NCBI GenBank assembly: GCA_017883345.1
Contig: JADGNT010000261.1
Span: 1 to 7,039, forward strand
Direction of reading: 5' to 3'
DNA from: Candidatus Solibacter sp.
GTDB taxonomy: Bacteria; Acidobacteriota; Terriglobia; Bryobacterales; Bryobacteraceae
DNA length: 7,039 nt
Shown: piece by piece, positions 1 through 5,190 of the stretch
How positions within the stretch are numbered: the first letter of the stretch is position 1
Layout of the letters: the number at the start of each line of letters is the position of its first letter
Made by a program: the position numbers and the translations under genes
Notes under the pieces: generated by a model
Seen by the model: the letters and a program-made list of their open reading frames with translations, nothing else
The model's database searches: none
Told to the model about the DNA's origin: nothing

Positions 1-1
1 C

Positions 2-1141
2 CTCACCGGCACCATCCGCCTGTGGCCCGGAGTGGCCGAGGAACTGGTCGCCACCAAGGCATACTACGTGCGCGACGGCATGTTCAAGGACGTGGACGTG
101 TGCCTGTTCACCCACGTGGCCGCCAACCTGGGCGTTTCCTGGGGGGGGTCGCTCAATACCAACGGGCTGGTCAGCATCGAGTACATGTTCCAGGGCGAGA
201 GCGCCCACGCCGCCGGCTCTCCGTGGCGCGGCAAGAGCGCGCTGGATGCCGTCGAGCTGATGGACGTGGGCTGGAACTTCCGGCGCGAGCATCTCCGCCT
301 GGCGCAGCGTTCGCATTACGTGATCACCAACGGCGGCGATCAGCCCAACGTTGTGCCGCCCAACGCCGCTGTCTGGTATTACTTCCGCGAGGCCGATTAC
401 GACCACATCATGGACATGTGGCGGATCGGCGACAACATGGCGAAGGCCGCGACGCTGATGACCGATACCACCGTCACCTCGCGCCTGCTGGGCAGCGCGT
501 GGCCGGGCCACTTCAACCGCCCGATCGCCGAAGCCATGAACGAGAACATCAAGAAGGTCGGCCTGCCGCAATGGTCGGAAGACGATCAGACCATGGCGAA
601 GGGCTTGCAGAAAGAGCTCAAGCAGCCGGTGCGCGGCCTCCCCACGAAGCTTGGGGAAATGCGCGCGCCGCGCGTCGAAACCCCGGACGGCGGGGAGGGC
701 GCGGATGGTCCCGCGGTGGGCCCCACGGGCGGCGGCAGCGACGACATCGGCGACGTGAGTTGGAACGTGCCCACCGTGACGCTGCGCTTTCCCTCCAACA
801 TCCCCGGCGGCCCCGGCCACAACTGGGCCAACGGAATCGCCATGGCCACGCCGATCGCGCACAAGGGCGTGGTGGCCGGCGCCAAAGTGCAAGCGATGAC
901 CATGCTCGATATCCTCCTGCATCCCGACCTGGTCGCCAAATCTTGGGACTACTTCAAGAACGTGCAGACCAAGGACGTGCAGTACAAGACCTTCCTGCGT
1001 CCCGATGACAAGCCCGCCATCTGGCTCAACAAAGAGACCATGGAAAAGTACCGCCCGCGGATGCAAAAGATGTACTACGACGCGAGCCACTACGACACCT
1101 ATCTCGAACAGCTCGGCATCAAGTACCCGACGGTGCGGTAG
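2..1141 (+). CDS. AbgB-like M20 family amidohydrolase, 5'-truncated
   Basis: This is the C-terminal 379 residues of a zinc-dependent M20 peptidase/amidohydrolase; the open frame runs in from the left edge and ends at TAG 1139-1141. The nearest family I recognise is the p-aminobenzoyl-glutamate hydrolase subunit B (AbgB) type, normally about 480 residues, so about 100 N-terminal residues with the first metal ligands are missing. Seen: the GVAEE segment (29-43) carrying the catalytic Glu-Glu pair; the dimerisation-domain signature SAHAAGSPW with its His at 206-208; the GGDQPNVVPP stretch typical of AbgB; and the late metal-ligand His in PGHNW (818-820), preceded by SDDIGDVSW. Family knowledge suggests amide cleavage of an aminoacyl or aminobenzoyl-glutamate-like substrate, but the true substrate cannot be told. 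A Gly/Pro-rich stretch (about 632-736) separates the lid from the final catalytic segment. The gene is convergent with the downstream aldolase gene, 36 bp away. Confidence 0.9.
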   Translation, partial: LTGTIRLWPGVAEELVATKAYYVRDGMFKDVDVCLFTHVAANLGVSWGGSLNTNGLVSIEYMFQGESAHAAGSPWRGKSALDAVELMDVGWNFRREHLRLAQRSHYVITNGGDQPNVVPPNAAVWYYFREADYDHIMDMWRIGDNMAKAATLMTDTTVTSRLLGSAWPGHFNRPIAEAMNENIKKVGLPQWSEDDQTMAKGLQKELKQPVRGLPTKLGEMRAPRVETPDGGEGADGPAVGPTGGGSDDIGDVSWNVPTVTLRFPSNIPGGPGHNWANGIAMATPIAHKGVVAGAKVQAMTMLDILLHPDLVAKSWDYFKNVQTKDVQYKTFLRPDDKPAIWLNKETMEKYRPRMQKMYYDASHYDTYLEQLGIKYPTVR

Positions 1142-1174
1142 CGGCCGTTTCATGGCCGGCAGGACGTGGCCGCT
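1140..1174. terminator. possible bidirectional hairpin between convergent genes
   Basis: An inverted repeat AGCGGCC (1140-1146) / GGCCGCT (1168-1174) begins inside the amidohydrolase stop codon and ends 3 nt before the aldolase stop codon on the other strand. Two further G-T wobble pairs extend the stem inward, leaving a loop of about 17 nt. There is no T-run on either side, so it is not a classical intrinsic terminator. Its position in a 36-bp gap between two convergent stops is the main argument for a termination or 3'-end role. Confidence 0.3.
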
Positions 1175-1177
1175 CGG

Positions 1178-2062
1178 CTACCCCTTCAGATCGCGGAACG
1201 CTTCCTCGATTTCGCGTTTGGCTTCGGGCGTGGGCACAATCAACGGGAGGCGCGGCGGACCGCCGTAGTAGCCGTTGAGGTCCATCGCATATTTGAGGCC
1301 GGGGACACCGTACTTCGAGGTCACCAGCGCCGATGCGCGGCCGATGCGGTTCTGCCAGTCCAACCCGGCCGCATCCTCGCGGGTCTTATAGGCTTCCCAA
1401 ATGGCGATCGCCGAATACGGCGCGGCGTTGGCATAGGCGAGGATGGCTCCGCAGGCGCCCATCAACAGCGACGGCCACAGCGTGGGAGCGGAGCCCACCA
1501 GCACCTGGAAGCCGTGCTTCACCTCCCGGATCATCTGCATCACTTTTTCCAGGTTGCCCGAGCTTTCCTTGATGGCAATGATGTTGGGATGCTCGCTCAA
1601 CCCAACCACCGCCTCTACCGTTATATCGACGCCGGTGGTCTGCGGCCAGTTGTAGATGATCAGCGGGATTTTGGACTGGTCGGCCACGGCGCGGAAGTAG
1701 AGCATCTGCGCGTCCGTGCGGTTGATCAGATTCTTGTAGTAGTGGGGGGTGCGGACCATCGCCGCTTTATAGCCCATTTCGGCGGCGCGGTTGGTCAGCA
1801 GCACGGTCTCGCGCACGCTCTCCACGCCGGTGCCGGCGATCAGCAACTTCTCCGGCGCGGCGTGTTTGGCCACCTCCTCCCAGACGGTGAACTTTTCATC
1901 CGGCATGAGCATCACGCTCTCGCCGGTGGAGCCCATCACGACGTAGCCGGAGAGTGTCGTGAGGTTCCACTGCTCCACGTTGTGCTGGATCTTGGAGATG
2001 TAAATGTCCCCGTTGTAGTCGAATGGGGTGGTGATTGGTGGGAAAATACCTTGTAGCTTCAT
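1178..2062 (-). CDS. DapA/NAL-superfamily aldolase, 4-hydroxy-2-oxoglutarate aldolase-like
   Basis: A 294-residue class I (Schiff-base) aldolase with a TIM-barrel fold; the family works on pyruvate and is usually 290-300 residues long. Seen: the PPITTPF start of strand 1, the pyruvate-binding loop GSTGE (44-48), tyrosines in PHYY (108-109), the catalytic Tyr137 in IYNWP, and the Schiff-base Lys165 in AIKESSG. The C-terminal GYYGGPPRLPL (264-274) resembles mammalian HOGA1. True dihydrodipicolinate synthases have an Arg just after the YNVP motif that binds the semialdehyde carboxylate. Here that stretch reads PQTTG, without Arg, so lysine biosynthesis is unlikely and a 4-hydroxy-2-oxoglutarate or related 2-keto acid aldolase is preferred (inference). 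The start at ATG 2060-2062 gives the family N-terminus (MKLQGIFPP). An in-frame start at 2110 would add 16 residues without family similarity. No strong Shine-Dalgarno is visible. The gene is divergent from prmA. Confidence 0.88.
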   Translation of the reverse strand: MKLQGIFPPITTPFDYNGDIYISKIQHNVEQWNLTTLSGYVVMGSTGESVMLMPDEKFTVWEEVAKHAAPEKLLIAGTGVESVRETVLLTNRAAEMGYKAAMVRTPHYYKNLINRTDAQMLYFRAVADQSKIPLIIYNWPQTTGVDITVEAVVGLSEHPNIIAIKESSGNLEKVMQMIREVKHGFQVLVGSAPTLWPSLLMGACGAILAYANAAPYSAIAIWEAYKTREDAAGLDWQNRIGRASALVTSKYGVPGLKYAMDLNGYYGGPPRLPLIVPTPEAKREIEEAFRDLKG

Positions 2063-2112
2063 GTCGGGTGTAATTCCAAAATAGCACTTGGCGCCACGGG
2101 GATGGTTCAAAC

Positions 2113-2859
2113 ATGTTCTCTCTCGAAATCGACTGCGATCCGGAAGACCGGGACCTGCTCATTGCGGAGCTATGGGAGCAGGGCTCGGCCGGCATCGTGG
2201 AGCTCAACCCACAAACGGTCCGCTCCTTCTTCGAGGACGACGTGAGCCGCGCCGCACTGCTGAAGCTCTTTCCCGGCGCGCGGCAGCGCCAAGAAGAGGC
2301 GCGCGATTGGGTGCAGTCCTCGCGCGATCTGTTGCAGCCTATGGAAGTGGGGCGGCGCTTCTTTCTGGTCCCGGAGTGGCGCGACGACGCGGCGCCGGAG
2401 GGCCGCTTCCGCATCGCGGTGAATCCGGGGATGGCGTTCGGCACCGGGGTTCATGAAACCACGCAGCTCTGCATCGAGGCGTTGGAAGATTACCTGCGGC
2501 CCGGGATGAGCGTGCTGGACGTGGGCACCGGGAGCGGCATTCTGGCGAAGGCGGCGAAGTTGCTGGGGGCGGGGAACGTGACGGCCTGCGACACAGACCC
2601 GGTGGCGGTGGAAATCGCGGGCCAGGGGTTTGTGGGTTCGGTGGATGCGGTGGCGGCGGGCGCGGCAGACCTGGTGATGGCGAACATCAGTCCCGAGGCG
2701 ATTGCGGCGCTGGCTGGGGATCTGCTGCGCGTGCGCAAGTCGGGCGGGGTGCTGCTGGCCTCTGGCTTCGAAGCGCATGAAGTGGAACAAGTGCGCGCCG
2801 CGCTGCCGGAGGCCCGCGAGGTGCGGCACAAGGGGAAGTGGGCGCTGCTGGTGGTGTAA
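2113..2859 (+). CDS. prmA: ribosomal protein L11 methyltransferase
   Basis: A cytoplasmic SAM-dependent enzyme that methylates ribosomal protein L11 (248 residues; family members run about 250-300). Seen: the PrmA signature GMAFGTGVHETTQLC (106-120), the SAM-binding glycine loop VLDVGTGSGILA (134-145), the acidic residue after strand 2 (CDTDP, 159-163) and the catalytic-loop motif VMANI (188-192). Residues 1-100 match the small N-terminal substrate-recognition domain in position and length. Between VEIA (166-169) and FVGS (173-176) the protein lacks roughly ten residues that most PrmA sequences have there (usually with an NA..N helix). The frame is intact, so this looks like a lineage-specific shortening, not damage. 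A good Shine-Dalgarno, GGGGATGG (2098-2105), lies 7 nt before the ATG. The upstream gene is divergent at 50 bp, so the promoter must lie in that gap or inside the aldolase gene. A G7 run follows the stop codon at 2860-2866. Confidence 0.93.
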   Translation: MFSLEIDCDPEDRDLLIAELWEQGSAGIVELNPQTVRSFFEDDVSRAALLKLFPGARQRQEEARDWVQSSRDLLQPMEVGRRFFLVPEWRDDAAPEGRFRIAVNPGMAFGTGVHETTQLCIEALEDYLRPGMSVLDVGTGSGILAKAAKLLGAGNVTACDTDPVAVEIAGQGFVGSVDAVAAGAADLVMANISPEAIAALAGDLLRVRKSGGVLLASGFEAHEVEQVRAALPEAREVRHKGKWALLVV

Positions 2860-2950
2860 GGGGGGGCGGCCCGGCACGTTTCACAAAGGGTCGGAGCACG
2901 ATTCTAGTTCATTGTTTGTGGGCGTACAGTTCGCCCGACTTGACAAAAAC

Positions 2951-2965
2951 TACGGGTAGGCCGTA
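2951..2965. promoter_or_regulatory. small inverted repeat over the brnT ribosome-binding site
   Basis: TACGG (2951-2955) and CCGTA (2961-2965) form a perfect 5-bp inverted repeat around the loop GTAGG. The likely Shine-Dalgarno GGGTAGG (2954-2960) sits mostly in the loop, 9 nt before the brnT ATG. BrnT-type operons are generally autorepressed by the antitoxin's DNA-binding domain, so a short dyad at this place is a candidate operator; an RNA hairpin presenting or hiding the ribosome-binding site is an alternative. A 5-bp dyad can arise by chance. Confidence 0.3.
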
Positions 2966-2969
2966 CATT

Positions 2970-3260
2970 ATGGACGACGACGAATTCGAGTGGGACGCCG
3001 CCAAAGCCGAAAGCAACCTGGCAAAACACGGCGTCAGCTTCGAGGCGGCGCGTTGTGTGTTCGACGATGTGTTTGCCTTTGAGCGGTGTGATTTTGACAG
3101 TGCGCCAGGCGAGATCAGGTACGTCATCGCGGGAATGGTCCACGACGTTATGCTGACGGTGGTTTATACGGAACGAGGCGAGCGCACACGCATCATCTCG
3201 GCAAGAAGAGCAACCAAGCATGAGCAAGAAGAATACTATCGTAGCCAAACGGCGGAGTGA
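2970..3260 (+). CDS. brnT: BrnT family type II toxin
   Basis: A 96-residue protein of the BrnT family, small toxins with a RelE-like fold that inhibit translation by cleaving RNA (family knowledge). Seen: the hallmark N-terminus FEWDAAKAESNLAKHGVSFEAA (7-28), including the W-D..K...N..KHG pattern; the central strand region ending in VVYTERGERTRIISARRA; and the C-terminal ISARRATKHEQEEYY helix typical of BrnT. The length is normal. ATG 2970 is chosen because FEWD normally begins within the first ten residues and GGGTAGG lies 9 nt upstream; the frame is open further upstream, but that part has no family similarity. The toxin gene precedes its antitoxin gene, as is usual for BrnT modules, and its last 41 nt overlap the start of the antitoxin gene in another frame. 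Base composition is lower in GC than in the flanking genes. Confidence 0.88.
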   Translation: MDDDEFEWDAAKAESNLAKHGVSFEAARCVFDDVFAFERCDFDSAPGEIRYVIAGMVHDVMLTVVYTERGERTRIISARRATKHEQEEYYRSQTAE

Positions 3261-3636
3261 CGGAACGCTGGTTCAGGTGTTGCCTGACGGCTCCACCAAG
3301 CCGCTTGAAGACAAGACGGATTGGGCGCGCTTGCGGGCTATGACCGACGAGGAGGTCACGGCCGCGGCGATGAGCGATCCGGACGCGCGGCCCATGACGC
3401 CCGAGCAGCTCCGGGCTGCCCGCCGCGTACCGCGGACCAAAACCCTACGCCGAGCCCTGGCCTTGACACAGGAGGAATTTGCGGCGCGGTATCACATCCC
3501 GCTCGGTACTCTGCGCGATTGGGAACAGGGACGCTGTGAGCCCGACCAGCCGGCTCGCGCGTATCTAGCCATAATTGCCCACGACCCAGAAGGCGTGAAA
3601 CGCACCCTGGCGGAGAAGCGGCTTCCAGCCAGTTGA
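3220..3636 (+). CDS. BrnA-like/XRE helix-turn-helix antitoxin
   Basis: A 138-residue DNA-binding protein, almost certainly the antitoxin and autorepressor for the adjacent BrnT toxin. Two parts are visible. Residues about 30-72 (TDWARLRAMTDEEV...DPDARPMTPEQL...RRVPR) resemble the toxin-facing segment of BrnA antitoxins. Residues about 75-118 form an XRE/Cro-type helix-turn-helix: LRRALALTQEEFAARY (helices 1-2), the turn HIPLGT, and the recognition helix LRDWEQGR followed by EPDQPARAYL. Classical BrnA instead ends in a ribbon-helix-helix domain, so this protein looks like a domain swap. The ATG at 3220 overlaps brnT by 41 nt and has only a weak AAGAAG-type ribosome-binding site, which suggests translational coupling to the toxin. 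The first 25 residues (basic, then VQVLPDGSTKPL) match nothing I recognise. The toxin-neutralising role is inferred from position and family. Confidence 0.82.
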   Translation: MSKKNTIVAKRRSDGTLVQVLPDGSTKPLEDKTDWARLRAMTDEEVTAAAMSDPDARPMTPEQLRAARRVPRTKTLRRALALTQEEFAARYHIPLGTLRDWEQGRCEPDQPARAYLAIIAHDPEGVKRTLAEKRLPAS

Positions 3637-3854
3637 AGAAGGCCCTGGCGTGGCTTGACCAAAACGAACAGATTACGCCGATCAATGCCGACTATCTTGC
3701 AGCCGCTACCATCAAGCCAACGGCACGAGGGCAAGGCTCAATTGTGAGGGCAACGCCGAAGCAGACCGAGGAACATACGCCGTACACATACTACTTCTTG
3801 TGGCAAGGAGACCGGTGGACTCTGTTGAGGCGGGTTCCATTGAACGCAGAGTGA
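3633..3854 (+). CDS. hypothetical small protein, 73 aa
   Basis: I do not recognise this frame. It would start at TTG 3633-3635, overlapping the antitoxin stop as TTGA, and end at TGA 3852-3854, overlapping the preferred dinB start as GTGA. Four-base overlaps at both ends are what a coupled operon gene looks like, and no other gene occupies the 214 nt between the antitoxin and dinB. The product is hydrophilic with no signal peptide or membrane segment; its C-terminus is aromatic-rich (TPYTYYFLWQGDRWTLL). Codon use is more AT-rich at third positions than in dinB or prmA. It could be a true small protein, the remnant of a gene acquired with the toxin-antitoxin module, or non-coding leader sequence for dinB. 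The rare TTG start and the lack of recognisable homology keep confidence low. Confidence 0.35.
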   Translation: MKKALAWLDQNEQITPINADYLAAATIKPTARGQGSIVRATPKQTEEHTPYTYYFLWQGDRWTLLRRVPLNAE

Positions 3855-5083
3855 AGACTTTCTTCCACGTCGATATGGACGCGTTCTTCGTCTCGGTGGA
3901 AGAGTTGTACGACCCCTCCCTGAAGGGTAAGCCTGTCGTGGTGGGCGGGCGGCCGGATGAGCGCGGCGTGGTATCGGCCGCCTCTTATGCGGCGCGCAAG
4001 TTCGGTGTGCATTCGGCGATGCCGTTGCGTACGGCGTACCAGATGTGTCCGCAGGCGATCTTCGTGGACGGGCACCCCGAGCGCTATCGCGAGTACTCGC
4101 ACAAGATCCACGAGGTGCTGCAAGCGTTCTCGCCGCTGGTGGAAATGGCGTCGATCGACGAGGCCTACCTCGACATCACGGGCACGGAGCGGCTCTACGG
4201 GCCGCCACTTAAGGCCGCGCATTTGCTGCACGAACGCATGAAGGCGGCGACCCACCTGAACTGCTCCATCGGCATCGCGGCATCGCGCCTGGTGGCCAAA
4301 ATCAGCTCGGACCAGGCCAAACCGAACGGCGTGCTGTGGATCGTCCCGGGACAGGAGGCGGCGTTTCTGGCGCCACTCGATGTGCGCAAAGTGCCGGGGG
4401 TGGGCAGGGTGACGGAGAAGCAACTGCACGCGATTGGTATCCGCAAGGTGGGCGACCTGGCGCGTCTGGACGCGGCGTTCCTGGAGCAACGCTTCGGGAA
4501 GTGGGGACTGGCGCTGGCCGGAAAGTCGCGCGGGCTCGACGCCGGGGGCTGGTTCGACAGCGAGATCGGCACGGACGAAGGTCCGAAATCGATCAGCCAC
4601 GAGCACACCTTCAACGAAGACACGGCGGATCTGGAGCGCATCGAATCCACGCTGGCGCGCCTTTCGGAGATGGTGGGCCGGCGGCTGCGCGAACATAAGC
4701 TGCAGGCGCGCACGCTGCAACTGAAGCTGCGCTATGCGGATTTCTCCACCATCACGCGCGCGCGCTCGTTGCCGCGCTCTACCGATCTCGACACCGAGAT
4801 CTTCGCGGGAGTCCGCCAACTGTTCCGGCGCAACTGGAAGGCGGGCGCGGCCGTGCGCCTGCTCGGCGTGCATGCCGCGGGCTGGGCGGAAGGCGGCGAG
4901 CAACTGGACCTGCTGGGCGAAGCGAATCACGAAAAGTGGCAGCGGACGCTGGCCGCGGCGGACCGTATGCGCGACAAGTTCGGCGAGTCCGCGGTTTCGC
5001 TGGCGTCGTCCTTGCGGGGCAAATTCAAGGAGCGCACGCACGACAATCCGGCATCCCTGCCCGGGAAGAAAACTGGTCCGTAG
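3851..5083 (+). CDS. dinB: DNA polymerase IV (Y-family translesion polymerase)
   Basis: A 410-residue Y-family polymerase that copies damaged templates with low fidelity and no proofreading. Seen, numbering from GTG 3851: HVDMDAFF (6-13) with catalytic Asp8 and the steric-gate position Phe13; SYAARKFGVHSAMP (45-58) in the fingers; SIDEAYLDIT (101-110) with Asp103/Glu104; CSIGIAASRLVAKISSDQAKPNG (138-160); the helix-hairpin-helix thumb VPGVGRVTEKQLHAIGI (181-197); the little finger (about 240-345); and a beta-clamp-binding motif QLDLL (351-355), followed by a basic tail. With this start the catalytic Asp103/Glu104 numbering equals that of E. coli DinB, which is why GTG 3851 is preferred. In-frame GTGs at 3815 (AAGGAG at 3805-3810, only 4 nt away) and 3800 would add 12 or 17 residues with no family counterpart. 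The start overlaps the upstream small frame, so dinB may be transcribed with the toxin-antitoxin genes. I saw no convincing SOS box. The TAG stop lies inside the palindromic element that follows. Confidence 0.95.
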   Translation: MKTFFHVDMDAFFVSVEELYDPSLKGKPVVVGGRPDERGVVSAASYAARKFGVHSAMPLRTAYQMCPQAIFVDGHPERYREYSHKIHEVLQAFSPLVEMASIDEAYLDITGTERLYGPPLKAAHLLHERMKAATHLNCSIGIAASRLVAKISSDQAKPNGVLWIVPGQEAAFLAPLDVRKVPGVGRVTEKQLHAIGIRKVGDLARLDAAFLEQRFGKWGLALAGKSRGLDAGGWFDSEIGTDEGPKSISHEHTFNEDTADLERIESTLARLSEMVGRRLREHKLQARTLQLKLRYADFSTITRARSLPRSTDLDTEIFAGVRQLFRRNWKAGAAVRLLGVHAAGWAEGGEQLDLLGEANHEKWQRTLAAADRMRDKFGESAVSLASSLRGKFKERTHDNPASLPGKKTGP

Positions 5084-5190
5084 CGTAGCCAGACCCAGAG
5101 GGTACCCCGGCTGCCACGCCGGCGTCCTTGCCGGCGTTCTTAAGAATGCCGGTACGTATACCGGCATGGCAGGCGAGACGCCTGCGCTAC
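5080..5190. repeat. composite REP-like palindromic element between convergent genes
   Basis: The 103 nt between the dinB and NUDIX stop codons are filled by nested dyads. The core 5111-5172 is an imperfect inverted repeat of two 31-nt halves (24 of 31 positions identical) centred on TTCTTAAGAA (5137-5146). Each half also folds on itself: 5116-5137 (ACGCCGGC/GCCGGCGT) and 5146-5167 (ATGCCGGTA/TACCGGCAT, loop CGTA). A further hairpin, GCAGGCG-AGA-CGCCTGC, lies at 5169-5185, and a weaker one, ACCC-AGA-GGGT, at 5093-5103. The outer ends GTAGCG (5080-5085) and CGCTAC (5185-5190) are again inverted copies and contain both flanking stop codons. From memory, sequence of the GTAGCGCAGGCGTCTCGCC type is dispersed in some Acidobacteriota and Verrucomicrobiota genomes, so this is probably one copy of an interspersed repeat family. 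Bidirectional termination or 3'-end protection is a plausible role (inference). Confidence 0.75.

Noticed and set aside
141..148. Run of eight G residues in the AbgB-like gene, as a possible phase-variation tract or sequencing error
   Set aside because: The frame is intact on both sides and the run encodes a normal W-G-G stretch. A single G8 in GC-rich DNA is not enough evidence.
22..1008. A long alternative plus-strand frame overlapping the AbgB-like gene
   Set aside because: The product is dominated by Arg/Gly/Ala, while the other frame contains all the M20 motifs.
1166..2056. A 296-codon plus-strand frame antisense to the aldolase gene
   Set aside because: The minus-strand frame has clear aldolase motifs. 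The plus-strand product is His/Arg/Gly-rich without family similarity.
2063..2112. Divergent promoters or a riboswitch in the 50-bp gap between the aldolase gene and prmA
   Set aside because: I could not find a well-spaced -35/-10 pair on either strand, and the gap is too short for a known riboswitch. Only the prmA Shine-Dalgarno is clear.
2940..2969. TTGACA (2940-2945) with an 18-nt spacer to TACATT (2964-2969) as a sigma70 promoter for brnT
   Set aside because: The -10-like box abuts the brnT ATG at 2970, so transcription would begin inside the gene and the first Met would be lost. I did not list it as a promoter.
3791..5167. A 458-codon open frame on the minus strand opposite dinB
   Set aside because: It is antisense to a gene with complete Y-family motifs. 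The translation is Arg/His/Ala-rich with no domain, typical of shadow frames in GC-rich DNA.
5111..5172. Core of the palindromic element as a CRISPR array or an insertion-sequence end
   Set aside because: There are only two half-repeats in inverted orientation with no spacers, no transposase frame and no evident target-site duplication.
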